From NCBI RefSeq assembly GCF_007970665.1, contig NZ_CP042430.1, positions 4,774,001 to 4,838,000 on the forward strand: a stretch of DNA of 64,000 nucleotides, read 5' to 3'. The notes under the pieces were generated by a model. It worked only from the letters and a program-made list of their open reading frames with translations. It did no database searches and was not told the DNA's origin. Origin of the DNA: Baekduia soli (GTDB lineage Bacteria > Actinomycetota > Thermoleophilia > Solirubrobacterales > Solirubrobacteraceae). Each line of letters starts with the position of its first letter. Position 1 is the stretch's first letter. Shown here piece by piece: positions 9,803-17,880 of this stretch. A program made the translations under genes and the position numbers.

Positions 9803-10018
9803 GCGGGGTCGCGGGAGCACGGACGTCGAGCGCCTGCTCCAGCGCGCGGACCGGGTCGGGCTTCGTCCGGTCCGGCTGCTGACGCGCGTAGTCGCTCGGC
9901 CCCACGTGACGGTCGGGCGCGCCGGCGGCCGGGGTGATGCGGGCAGGCGGCGACCACCCGCCGCAGCCGAGGGCTGCGGCGAGCACGATCACGGCCGCCG
10001 CGACGGCGGCCGGCGCCC
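9803..10018 (-). other. Short intergenic stretch with a possible lipoprotein signal sequence
   Basis: Between the convergent GNAT and HesB genes the minus strand has an open frame whose beginning (GTG at 9992) reads MIVLAAALGCGG, a lipobox-like ALGC, and continues with a hydrophilic Pro-rich stretch. No ATG/GTG/TTG start gives a charged N-region, and the frame has no stop until it is deep inside the GNAT gene (9651). It could be a small lipoprotein with a sequence error, or chance. Listed only as a candidate. Confidence 0.25.
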
Positions 10019-10405
10019 TCAGACGGCCGAGACCTGCTCTTCGTCGGCGACGCGGAACGAGGAGCCGCAGCCGCAGGCCGCCGTGACGTTCGGGTTGTTG
10101 ACCTGGAACCCGGCGCCCTGGAGCGAGTCGACATAGTCGATCTCCGAGCCGTCCACGTAGGGCAGGCTGGGGGCGTCGACCAGGATCCGCAGACCGCGGT
10201 CCTCGAAGACGGCGTCGCCGTCGTGCTGGTCGTCGAAGGCCAGCTGGTACTGGAAGCCCGAGCAGCCTCCCCCGCGCACGCCGACGCGCAGCCCGGCTGA
10301 GGTGATGTCCGCGCCCTGGGACTCCAGGAACTCGCGGACCTTGGCGGCGCCCCGCTCGGTGAACTGGACGCCCTTGGCCTGGTAGGTGACGGTGGTTCCG
10401 GTCAT
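10019..10405 (-). CDS. HesB/IscA-family iron-sulfur carrier (ErpA-like)
   Basis: A 128-residue A-type carrier that holds Fe-S clusters and passes them to target proteins. The three conserved cysteines are present: Cys48 in GGGCSGF and Cys111 and Cys113 in ACGCGSSF. Length and spacing are typical of IscA/ErpA/SufA. It diverges from bolA and grx4 across only 38 bases, an association that supports an Fe-S trafficking role. It is not inside a suf operon here, so an ErpA-like carrier is the most likely assignment, but IscA versus ErpA cannot be separated by eye. Confidence 0.92.
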   Translation of the reverse strand: MTGTTVTYQAKGVQFTERGAAKVREFLESQGADITSAGLRVGVRGGGCSGFQYQLAFDDQHDGDAVFEDRGLRILVDAPSLPYVDGSEIDYVDSLQGAGFQVNNPNVTAACGCGSSFRVADEEQVSAV

Positions 10406-10426
10406 CGCTTTACAAAGGATAGCGAT
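10404..10426. promoter_or_regulatory. Inverted repeat in the hesB/bolA divergent promoter region
   Basis: ATCGCT (10404-10409) and AGCGAT (10421-10426) form 6-base arms around an AT-rich 11-base centre (TTACAAAGGAT). This is one of the few AT-rich patches in the window and lies between the two divergent starts, overlapping the hesB start codon. It could be a shared operator or simply part of the two promoters. No regulator is assigned. Confidence 0.4.
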
Positions 10427-10443
10427 ACCCTCAAGGACGCAAG

Positions 10444-10683
10444 ATGCCGACGACCGACGAGATCAAGACCCGTATCGAGCAGGCGCTGCCCGACAGCACC
10501 GTCGAGGTGGAGGACTGGACGGGCGGCGGGGACCACTTCCGCGCCGTGGTGACCTCCCCCGCCTTCGCCGGGCTGTCGCGGATCCAGCAGCACCGGCTCG
10601 TCTACGACGTGTTCGGCGCCGAGATCGGCGGACCCATCCACGCGCTGGCCCTCACCACACGAGCCCCGGAGACCAAGCCATGA
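10444..10683 (+). CDS. bolA: BolA-family protein
   Basis: A 79-residue protein with the compact BolA fold: the DHFRAVVTSPAFAGLSRIQQHRLVY region contains the conserved His and the RxxQHRLVY helix, followed by the IHALALTT strand. BolA proteins bind monothiol glutaredoxins through a shared [2Fe-2S] cluster and act in iron homeostasis and Fe-S delivery. The stop overlaps the next start (ATGA), coupling it to the monothiol glutaredoxin. This pairing is a well-known functional association and makes the assignment firm. Confidence 0.93.
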   Translation: MPTTDEIKTRIEQALPDSTVEVEDWTGGGDHFRAVVTSPAFAGLSRIQQHRLVYDVFGAEIGGPIHALALTTRAPETKP

Positions 10684-11075
10684 GCGAGACCAACCCCATT
10701 CGCGACGCGATCGCCGAGGCCATCGGCGAGAACCACGTCATCCTCTTCATGAAGGGCACGCCCGACGCGCCGGCGTGCGGCTTCAGCGCCCGCACGGTGG
10801 CGGCGCTCCAGGCCCTCGACGCGCCGTTCGCCGCCGTCGACATCCTGCCCGACCCGCGCATCCGCCAGGAGCTCTCGGCCCTGTCGAACTGGCCGACGGT
10901 CCCGCAGCTGTTCGTGGGCGGCGAGCTCGTCGGCGGCTGCGACATCGTCACGGAGATGTTCGAGACCGGCGAGCTGGCCCAGGCGCTCGGCGTCGAGCAG
11001 CCCGACGAGGCCGCGACCCCCGAGGCCGCCGCGACGGCCCCCGCCCCGCTGGGCGTCGAGAACCGCCTCACGTGA
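10680..11075 (+). CDS. grxD: Monothiol glutaredoxin, Grx4/GrxD family
   Basis: A 131-residue glutaredoxin with the monothiol active site CGFS at Cys33-Ser36 and the glutathione-binding motifs WPTVPQLFVGGELVGGCDI. Such proteins carry a glutathione-ligated [2Fe-2S] cluster and partner with BolA, whose gene overlaps this one. A Pro/Ala-rich tail of about 25 residues follows the domain. The gene is separated by only four bases from the convergent S55 peptidase-like gene. Confidence 0.93.
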   Translation: MSETNPIRDAIAEAIGENHVILFMKGTPDAPACGFSARTVAALQALDAPFAAVDILPDPRIRQELSALSNWPTVPQLFVGGELVGGCDIVTEMFETGELAQALGVEQPDEAATPEAAATAPAPLGVENRLT

Positions 11076-11079
11076 CGCG

Positions 11080-12813
11080 CTAGCCGCGCACGAGGATGCG
11101 CAGGCGCGCCGACCCGCTGTAGCGCAGCTGCGGGTCGCGCAGCACCTCGACCTCCTCGGTCGCGGTGTCGCCCGAGCTGTCGCCCGGATCGCGGAAGCTC
11201 GCGGTCACGCCGTCCTCGCGGCCGGTCGCCGCGACGGCCCGGGCCAGCTCGGCGACCGTGCGCGGGCCGGCGTCGCCGCTGCCGCTGCCGCTGCCCGTGT
11301 CGCCGAGCGTGACCTCGAACGTGCTCGTGAGGTCCTGGGAGCCCGACGGCCCACCGCCGTCGGCCGGCGTGCCCGTCAGCGTCAGGACGTGCTCGCCGGT
11401 GCTCAGGCCCGCCGGCACGTGGACCCGGATCGTCCTGGCGAAGCGCGCGCCACGGACGTGCTGGGCGACGACGCGCACCCGGACGTCGCGGCCCCGGCGG
11501 ACGTGCGACGGCGCCGTGGCCGAGAGCAGGTAGGCCTGGTGCAGGGCGCGGCGCAGCTTGAGGTCGACGCTGACCCCCGTGATGTGCAGCACGCCGAAGT
11601 TGTAGGCGTCGATCTGGCCGGTGGCCGTGGCCAGGTCGGCCACCATCGGTGCGCCGGCGGCGCTCGGCGACCCGCCGACGTAGGTGTTGCAGAAGCGCAG
11701 CGGGCGCCGGGACTCCCGCAGCGTGATCCGCACGCACATCGATCCGCTCTGCCGCGCGGGCGAGCCGCGCAGCGCGTCGTAGGCGGCCTGGGCGAGCGCG
11801 ACGGGCCCCACCTGGGTCAGCGACGAGGAGCCCGTGGGCTGCCCGACGCCGGTCTCGTCGGCGATCTGGAGGTTCTCGTGGAGCACGCGGCCGCCGTCGA
11901 GGTCGGTCGCGGTGATGTGCATCGGGAACCGGTCGGGCAGCGCGCCGAGGCGCCCGACGACCGCGTCGGGCGCATCGTCGGTCAGCGTGCCGAGGTCGTG
12001 CCCCGGCGCGGCGAGCTTGTAGCTCGTCGACTGGTCGGTGTCGAGCGGGTTGTCGATCACCGTGTAGACGTAGGCGTCCTGGAGCAGGAGCGAGCGGCGC
12101 CCCGCGCCGTCCAGCGGATGCCCGAAGGCCCACACCGCGTCGCCGTCGACGTAGGTGACGGTGCCGATCGCACCGGCGCTGACGTCGCCGCTGGCCAGCC
12201 CGACGGCGACCGAGGCGCCCGGCACGAGCTCCTGGACCCCGAAGGCGACGCGCGGCGCCGCGGGCGCCGCGTACAGCGCGCGGCCGGTCTTGGCCGCCGC
12301 GGCACGCAGAGCGGCCGCGACCGGCCCGGTGACGCCGCCGAAGCTCATCGGCGTCGCCAGCGGGCGCACGGAGCGCGCGAGCCGGGCCGGCATGGGCCGC
12401 GCCGAGGCCGGCGGGTCGACGGGCTCGCCGAGCATCGCCTCGATCGGGGTGACGAGGACCACCTTGTTGCCGTAGTCGCCGGTCCCCTGCGCGATGGCGC
12501 CGATCGTCCGCGCCACGCCGTCGGCGCCGGTGCACCGCACCGGCGACCCCGAGAAGCCCTCGGCGATGCCGGTCGTGTCGACGGCGGGGCCGCTGACGCG
12601 GACCAGGATCTGCGGGTCGGGCCCGTCGAGCACGCCGAGGACGTCGACGTCGAAGTCCGTGATCGTCGTGCCCTGGATGACGCTGGAGCCCGTGCAGTGC
12701 ATGCCCGCCTGCACCTCGGAGAGCGGCATGATCGGGTCGCCCGCGCGGGCGGCGGCGGGGACGGCGAGGGGCAGGAGGACGGCGAGGACGGCCGCGGCGC
12801 GAGTTCGGAGCAC
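11080..12813 (-). CDS. Secreted SpoIVB-type S55 peptidase-domain protein
   Basis: A 577-residue protein with a signal peptide (about 1-25, ending ARAGD) starting at GTG 12813. Residues 25-260 resemble the S55 domain of SpoIVB: the SVIQGTTITDFDVDVLGVL stretch, the Ser-containing GFSGSPV motif near residue 90, and AFGHPLD further on, consistent with the Ser/His pair of that family. The remaining 300 residues show beta-rich stretches with Ser/Gly linkers. SpoIVB is a sporulation signalling protease, but no sporulation genes are seen here, so the biological role is open. Divergent from mtnA across about 54 bases. Confidence 0.72.
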   Translation of the reverse strand: MLRTRAAAVLAVLLPLAVPAAARAGDPIMPLSEVQAGMHCTGSSVIQGTTITDFDVDVLGVLDGPDPQILVRVSGPAVDTTGIAEGFSGSPVRCTGADGVARTIGAIAQGTGDYGNKVVLVTPIEAMLGEPVDPPASARPMPARLARSVRPLATPMSFGGVTGPVAAALRAAAAKTGRALYAAPAAPRVAFGVQELVPGASVAVGLASGDVSAGAIGTVTYVDGDAVWAFGHPLDGAGRRSLLLQDAYVYTVIDNPLDTDQSTSYKLAAPGHDLGTLTDDAPDAVVGRLGALPDRFPMHITATDLDGGRVLHENLQIADETGVGQPTGSSSLTQVGPVALAQAAYDALRGSPARQSGSMCVRITLRESRRPLRFCNTYVGGSPSAAGAPMVADLATATGQIDAYNFGVLHITGVSVDLKLRRALHQAYLLSATAPSHVRRGRDVRVRVVAQHVRGARFARTIRVHVPAGLSTGEHVLTLTGTPADGGGPSGSQDLTSTFEVTLGDTGSGSGSGDAGPRTVAELARAVAATGREDGVTASFRDPGDSSGDTATEEVEVLRDPQLRYSGSARLRILVRG

Positions 12814-12867
12814 GAGCGGCGAACAGTACGCAACCGCCCGTACGGCGACCCCGATAGCGTCCGACGC

Positions 12868-13899
12868 ATGGCCGTCGACGCCGCACCCATCCAGGCGGTC
12901 CGCTGGGACGGCCGGCGCCTCGCCGTCCTCGACCAGACGCGGCTGCCGCACGAGGAGGTCTGGCTGTCGCTGACGGGAGCCCAGGACACCGCGCAGGCCA
13001 TCCGCCGCCTGGCCGTGCGGGGCGCCCCGAACATCGGGATCGCCGCCGCCTACGGCCTGGCGATGGAGCTCTCGGCACGGCCGTCGCTCGGCGCGCTGGA
13101 GGCGGCCTCCGAGCTGCTGTCCGGCGCGCGGCCGACCGCGGTCAACCTCGCCGCCGCGGTGGCCCGCGTGCGCACCGCCGCCCTCGGCGCCGGCCCGTCG
13201 ACGCTCGCCTCGGCCGCGCGCGCCGAGGCCCAGCGCCTGCACGCCGACGAGGACGCCGCCAGTGCCGCGCTGGCCGCCCACGGCGCCGACGTCCTGGCCT
13301 CCGCGCGCACGATCCTCACCCACTGCAACACCGGCGCCCTGGCCACGGGGGGACGCGGCTCCGGCCTGGCGGTGATCCTCGAGCTCGCGGCGCGCCACGA
13401 GGGCGTGCGCGTCCTGGCCTGCGAGACGCGGCCGCTGCTGCAGGGCGCCCGCCTCACCGCCTGGGAGCTCACGCGCCTGGGGATCCCCTTCGCGCTCATC
13501 GTCGACGGCGCGGCGGCCGGCCTGCTGCGCCGCGGTGAGGCCGACGCCGTCGTCGTGGGATGCGACCGGGTGGCGGCCAACGGCGACGTCGCCAACAAGG
13601 TCGGGACCTACGCGCACGCGCTCGCCGCGCGAGCCGCGGGGCTGCCGTTCGTCGTCGCCGGGCCGACGTCGACGATCGACCTCGCCACGCCCGACGGCGA
13701 CGCGATCGAGATCGAGGAGCGCGACGGCGCGGAGGTCTCCGAGCTCGGCGGCGTCGCCATCGCGCCCGCCGGCACGCCCGTGCGCAACCCCGCCTTCGAC
13801 GTGACGCCCGCCGGCCTGGTCACCGCGCTGGTGACCGAGCGCGGCGTGGCGCGCGACCCCGACACGGCGTCGGTGGCGGCGCTGGCCGCGCGCCCATGA
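12868..13899 (+). CDS. mtnA: S-methyl-5-thioribose-1-phosphate isomerase (or 5-deoxyribose-1-P isomerase)
   Basis: A 343-residue member of the MtnA/eIF2B family that isomerises methylthioribose-1-phosphate to the ribulose form in methionine salvage. Substrate-site motif RGAPNIG is near residue 51, the catalytic Cys153 is in THCNTGALAT and the catalytic Asp233 is in VGCDRVAANGDVANKVGTY. It is the first gene of a three-gene unit with two zinc-dependent dehydrogenases, joined by ATGA and TGATG overlaps. No other methionine-salvage gene (mtnB, C, D, K, P) is nearby, so the isomerase may feed a shortened route. Family call is secure. Confidence 0.92.
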   Translation: MAVDAAPIQAVRWDGRRLAVLDQTRLPHEEVWLSLTGAQDTAQAIRRLAVRGAPNIGIAAAYGLAMELSARPSLGALEAASELLSGARPTAVNLAAAVARVRTAALGAGPSTLASAARAEAQRLHADEDAASAALAAHGADVLASARTILTHCNTGALATGGRGSGLAVILELAARHEGVRVLACETRPLLQGARLTAWELTRLGIPFALIVDGAAAGLLRRGEADAVVVGCDRVAANGDVANKVGTYAHALAARAAGLPFVVAGPTSTIDLATPDGDAIEIEERDGAEVSELGGVAIAPAGTPVRNPAFDVTPAGLVTALVTERGVARDPDTASVAALAARP

Positions 13900-14861
13900 G
13901 GGTCGCCCGCTCCGTCGGCGTGCGCGAGGTCCGGGTGGAGACCGATCCGGATCCGCGGCCCGGCCCCGGGGACGTCGTCTGCCGCGTGCTGGCCTGCGGC
14001 GTCTGCGGCTCCGACGTGGCCGACGCGTGGGTCGCGCCCAAGCTGCCGGTCGTCCTGGGCCATGAGCTCACCGCCGAGGTGGAGGCGGTCGGCGCCGAGG
14101 TCGCGGGCCTGCGGGCCGGCGACCGGGTCGTCGTCCACCATCACGCGCCGTGCGGCGCCTGCCGGCGCTGCCGCCGCGGCCACGAGACGCTCTGCGAGCG
14201 CTTCCGGGAGACCGCCCTGGACCCCGGCGGCTTCGCCGAGCGCGTGCGCGTGCCCGCCGACCTCGTCGGCGAGCTGCTGGCCCTGGACGGGCTGGACGCC
14301 GAGCGCGGCACGTTCGTCGAGCCGCTGGCCTGCGTGCTGCGGGCGTTCGCGCGCTGCCGGCTGCGGGCCGGCGACAGCCTCCTGGTCGTCGGCGCCGGGA
14401 CGAGCGGGCTGCTGGCGATCGCCGCCGCCCACGCCCGCGGCGTGGAGGCCGTCTGGGTCCGCGAGCCGCGCCCGGAGCGCCTGGAGCGTGCGCTGGGCCT
14501 GCAGGCCGAGCGCCACGGCAATGAGCTCGTCGACGTCGTGCTGTGCTGCAGGTCGGCCCCGGCGGCGCTGGCCGACGGGTTTGCCGCCGTGGCCCCCGGA
14601 GGCGTGCTGTGCGTCTACGCGCCGCCGGCCCCGGGCCGCGACCTCGCGCTCGACGGCCTGTCGCTCTACCGCCGCGAGGTCGACGTCGTCGCCTCCTACT
14701 CGGCGGGGCCGGGCGACATGCGCGCGGCGCACGCGCTGCTGGCCTCGGGCGCCGTGGATCCCGCGCCGTGGATCACGCACAGATTGGGGCTCGAGGAGAC
14801 GGGCCGCGCGCTGGAGCTGGCCCGCAGCGGCGAGGCCGTCAAGGCGCTGGTGGTGCCCTGA
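13896..14861 (+). CDS. Zinc-dependent medium-chain alcohol/polyol dehydrogenase, first copy
   Basis: A 321-residue MDR-family NAD(P)-dependent dehydrogenase. The catalytic-zinc motif has Cys37 in CGVCGSD with GHE following, the structural zinc loop is CGACRRCRRGHETLC, and the Rossmann motif VGAGTSG lies near residue 170. The start overlaps the mtnA stop (ATGA) and the stop overlaps the next dehydrogenase (TGATG), so it should be translated with them. It is slightly shorter than the usual 340-350 residues. A role in processing the product of MtnA or its aldehyde breakdown product is inferred from context only. Confidence 0.85.
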   Translation: MRVARSVGVREVRVETDPDPRPGPGDVVCRVLACGVCGSDVADAWVAPKLPVVLGHELTAEVEAVGAEVAGLRAGDRVVVHHHAPCGACRRCRRGHETLCERFRETALDPGGFAERVRVPADLVGELLALDGLDAERGTFVEPLACVLRAFARCRLRAGDSLLVVGAGTSGLLAIAAAHARGVEAVWVREPRPERLERALGLQAERHGNELVDVVLCCRSAPAALADGFAAVAPGGVLCVYAPPAPGRDLALDGLSLYRREVDVVASYSAGPGDMRAAHALLASGAVDPAPWITHRLGLEETGRALELARSGEAVKALVVP

Positions 14862-15790
14862 TGCGCGCCGCGATCCTCCACGGTCCCGGCGACCTGCGGG
14901 TCGAGGAGGTCGCCGAGCCCCGGGGCGAGGTCGTCGTCGAGGTGCGCGCGGCGACGACGTGCGGCACCGACGCCAAGATGCTGGCCCACGGCCACCCGGC
15001 GCTCGGGCCCTACCCGGCGGCGTTCGGCCACGAGACGGCGGGCGTGCGCACGGACACCGGCGAGCGTGTGCTCGTGGGCGACTCCGCGCCCTGCGGCACG
15101 TGCGCAGCGTGCCGCGCCGGGCGCACGAACCTCTGCCGGGCGATGACGTGGATCTTCGGGGGCTTCGCGGAGCGGATCGCGGCGCCGGCGGCCGCGCTGC
15201 ACCCGATCCCCGGCGGCCTGCCGTTCGCGGCGGCGGCGATGGCCGAGCCGCTGGCCGCCTGCCTGCACGCCGTGGGGCGCGGGCCCCGCGAGCGCGAGGT
15301 GGCGGTCCTCGGCGGCGGGACGATCGGGCTCATGCTCGCGCGGCTGCTCGCGCTCGACGGGCGCGAGGTCGCCGTCGTCGACCGGCACACGGCGCGGCGC
15401 GCCCAGGCCGACGACCTCGGCGCGCGGGGCGTGGAGGCGATCGGCGACGTCCCGCTCGTCTTCGAGGCCGTCGGGCGACCGGAGGCGTGGCACACCGCGG
15501 TCTCCATGGTGGCCACCGGCGGGACGGTGGTCCTCGTCGGCGGCTGCCCGGCGGGTGACGTCGCGCTGCCGGGCGCGCGCCTGCACTACGAGGAGGTCGA
15601 CGTCCACGGCGCCTTCCACCACACCCCGGCCGAGGTCGACGAGGCGCTGGCGCTGCTGTCCAACGGAGCGGTCGACCACGCGGCGTTCGCCGGCGCGACC
15701 GTCGGCCTCGACGGCCTCGCGACCGCGCTGACCTCGGCGTCCGAGCCAGGCGCCGCGGCCCGCAAGCTCGTCGTGCAGCCCGATCGCTGA
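14861..15790 (+). CDS. Zinc-dependent medium-chain dehydrogenase, second copy
   Basis: A 309-residue MDR protein, third gene of the mtnA unit. Cys34 in TTCGTD and the GHETAG motif supply the catalytic zinc ligands; CGTCAACRAGRTNLC is the structural zinc loop, and LGGGTIGLM is the nucleotide-binding motif. It is clearly diverged from the preceding dehydrogenase, so the pair may carry out two successive steps or form a heteromer. The start overlaps the previous stop by one base (TGATG). The substrate is unknown; sorbitol/threonine dehydrogenase-type enzymes are the nearest general group. Confidence 0.84.
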   Translation: MRAAILHGPGDLRVEEVAEPRGEVVVEVRAATTCGTDAKMLAHGHPALGPYPAAFGHETAGVRTDTGERVLVGDSAPCGTCAACRAGRTNLCRAMTWIFGGFAERIAAPAAALHPIPGGLPFAAAAMAEPLAACLHAVGRGPREREVAVLGGGTIGLMLARLLALDGREVAVVDRHTARRAQADDLGARGVEAIGDVPLVFEAVGRPEAWHTAVSMVATGGTVVLVGGCPAGDVALPGARLHYEEVDVHGAFHHTPAEVDEALALLSNGAVDHAAFAGATVGLDGLATALTSASEPGAAARKLVVQPDR

Positions 15791-15869
15791 GGGTGGGTGG
15801 CGCGCGGGCCGGTGGTGCGCTGGCCGCCCACGGTGCGCTCCGCGGCGCGGTCCCACGCGACGAAGGCCC

Positions 15870-16943
15870 TCACCCCAGCAGCCGCAGCACCCCCGTCGCG
15901 CGCCGCGCGCCGAAGCCGGCGGCCCGCAGGGCCAGGGGCTGGCGGGTGCCCGGCCGGCCGACCTGGGCGGGCTCGCGGATGCGCAGCCACTCGATGGTCT
16001 CGATGAGCGGCTGCTCGTGGTGCCCGGTGCTCCAGCCCAGCTCGCGCCGGGCCTTCGCCGACCGGTAGGACCACCACAGCCCGAGCGCGCGGATCTCCTG
16101 GACCGTCATGACCGCGGTGCCGGGCAGCGCCTCGGCCGCGCGCGCCAGCGCCAGCGCCGCCGTGAGCGGCAGCTTGATCGCCGGCGGCTCGACGCCCGAC
16201 AGCCGGCCGAGGTCGGCGAAGAGCCGGTCGTTGGTGAAGTTGCGCCCGCCGAGGATGTAGCGCTCGCCGACGCGACCGTGCTCGTCGGCCAGCAGGTGGC
16301 CGCGCGCGACGTCGGCGGCGCCCACCACGCACAGGCCGCCGTCGACGTAGAACGGGATCTCACGGCGCAGGAAGCGCCGGACCAGCTCGGTCGAGGAGCG
16401 GAACAGGTCGCCGGGGCCCAGCACGTGGGCGGGGTTGACGATCACGACGGGCAGCCCCTGCGCGCTGATCCGCAGCGCCTCGCGCTCGGCCTCCGCCTTG
16501 GCGTGGGCGTAGCTCAGGCCCACCCGCGCGCCGTTGAACGCCTGGTCCTCGTCGGCGGTCGCGCCGGGGCCGCGCGCCGGCCCGATGGCCGCGGCGGCCG
16601 ACGTGTGCACCACGCGCCCGAGCCCGGCGCGCAGCGCCTCCTCCAGCGCGATGCGCGTCCCCGTGACGTTGGCCTCGTAGAGCGCCCGCGGCCCGGCGCG
16701 CAGCGTCGTGGCGCCCGCGACGTGGAAGAGCCGGTCGACGCCGCGCAGCGCGCGGCGCATCTCCCCGCGCTGGAGCACGTCGGCCTCGACGATCTCGACG
16801 TCGAGGCCGCCGAGGGCGTCGAGCGCCGCGTGGCGGCGGGCGGTGACCCGGACGTCGTCTCCGCGCTCCACGAGCGCACGGGCGACGTGCGAGCCCACCA
16901 GGCCCGACGCGCCGGTCACCAGGGTCTTGGCCACTGGGGCCAT
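15870..16943 (-). CDS. NAD-dependent epimerase/dehydratase (extended SDR)
   Basis: A 357-residue extended short-chain dehydrogenase/reductase. The N-terminal NAD motif is GASGLVGSH (about 11-19), and the active-site YAHAK lies near residue 145 in LSYAHAKAEAE. The segment VNPAHVLGPGD and the C-terminal LGWSTGHHEQPLIETIEWLR are typical of the dihydroflavonol-reductase/HpnA-like branch. It may act on a nucleotide sugar or a steroid/hopanoid-type substrate; there is no neighbour that decides. It is transcribed away from the DegV gene across about 55 bases. Confidence 0.83.
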   Translation of the reverse strand: MAPVAKTLVTGASGLVGSHVARALVERGDDVRVTARRHAALDALGGLDVEIVEADVLQRGEMRRALRGVDRLFHVAGATTLRAGPRALYEANVTGTRIALEEALRAGLGRVVHTSAAAAIGPARGPGATADEDQAFNGARVGLSYAHAKAEAEREALRISAQGLPVVIVNPAHVLGPGDLFRSSTELVRRFLRREIPFYVDGGLCVVGAADVARGHLLADEHGRVGERYILGGRNFTNDRLFADLGRLSGVEPPAIKLPLTAALALARAAEALPGTAVMTVQEIRALGLWWSYRSAKARRELGWSTGHHEQPLIETIEWLRIREPAQVGRPGTRQPLALRAAGFGARRATGVLRLLG

Positions 16944-16998
16944 CCTCCCAGGCGGCGGCCCCGCGCGTGCAGGACCGGGATGCGACTACGCTGGCGCC

Positions 16999-17868
16999 AT
17001 GCCCGTCGCCGTGGTCACCGACACCACGCACTATGCCCCGCGCGCGCTGCTGCGCGCCCACGACATCCACGAGGTGTCGCTCTACGTCAACGTCGGCGAC
17101 CGCCAGCAGCGCGAGTCCGAGCTCGACGACTTCGGCGCCTTCTACGAGCAGCTGCGGACGCTGGACCCGCTGCCGACGACCTCGCAGCCCTCCATCGGCG
17201 ACTTCCTGGCCTGCTACGAGCCGCTGGCCGCCCAGGGACTCGACATCGTCTCCGTGCACATCGCCGGCGGCATCTCGGGGACGCCGGAGAGCGCGCGCCA
17301 GGCCGGCGTCGAGCTCGAGGCCCGCCACCCCGGACGGCGGGTCGTCGTCGTCGACAGCCGCACCGCCTGCGGCGGGATCGCCCTCTGCGCCCTGGCCGGC
17401 AGCGCCGCCGCCCGCGAGGGCGGCGACGTCGACGCCGTGGCCGCCCGCGTCGGCGAGGCCGCCGACGCCATGCGCATCTGGTTCGCCGTCGACACGCTGG
17501 AGTACCTGCGCCGCGGCGGGCGCATCGGCACCGCGCAGGCGTGGCTCGGCGGCGCCCTGAAGATCAAGCCGATCCTGACCATCGATCACGAGATCACGCC
17601 CGTCGAGCGCGTGCGCACCGCGGGCCGGGCGTTCGAGCGGATGGTCGACTACCTCAAGGCCCGCCACGACGACGGCGCCGACGGCTGGGTCGTCCAGCAC
17701 ATCCAGGCCGCCGAGCAGGCCGAGCGCCTCGTGGAGCGCGGGCGCGAGATCTTCGGCTCCGAGCCCGTCTTCGTCTCGGAGATCGGGCCCGTCATCGGCA
17801 CCCACGTCGGCCCGGGACTGCTCGGCGCCGGCGGCATCCCGCGCGGCCTGCTGCCCCCGGGGCTCTGA
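16999..17868 (+). CDS. DegV-family fatty-acid-binding protein
   Basis: A 289-residue DegV protein. Family features are the N-terminal VVTDTTHYAP, TSQPSIGDF near residue 55, the IAGGISGTPESA segment near 91, the VVDSRTACGGIAL segment near 116, and LEYLRRGGRIG near 166. DegV/FakB proteins bind fatty acids and in many Gram-positives present them to the FakA kinase; no fakA is visible nearby. Its stop faces that of the AI-2E transporter gene, with both stop codons in one short inverted repeat. Confidence 0.9.
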   Translation: MPVAVVTDTTHYAPRALLRAHDIHEVSLYVNVGDRQQRESELDDFGAFYEQLRTLDPLPTTSQPSIGDFLACYEPLAAQGLDIVSVHIAGGISGTPESARQAGVELEARHPGRRVVVVDSRTACGGIALCALAGSAAAREGGDVDAVAARVGEAADAMRIWFAVDTLEYLRRGGRIGTAQAWLGGALKIKPILTIDHEITPVERVRTAGRAFERMVDYLKARHDDGADGWVVQHIQAAEQAERLVERGREIFGSEPVFVSEIGPVIGTHVGPGLLGAGGIPRGLLPPGL

Positions 17869-17880
17869 GCCGCCGGCTCA
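17866..17880. terminator. Possible bidirectional terminator between degV and AI-2E genes
   Basis: TGAGCC and GGCTCA flank a three-base loop, so the stop codons of the two convergent genes lie in the two arms of one hairpin. There is no U-tract, and six base pairs is short, so the terminator role is tentative. Confidence 0.35.
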
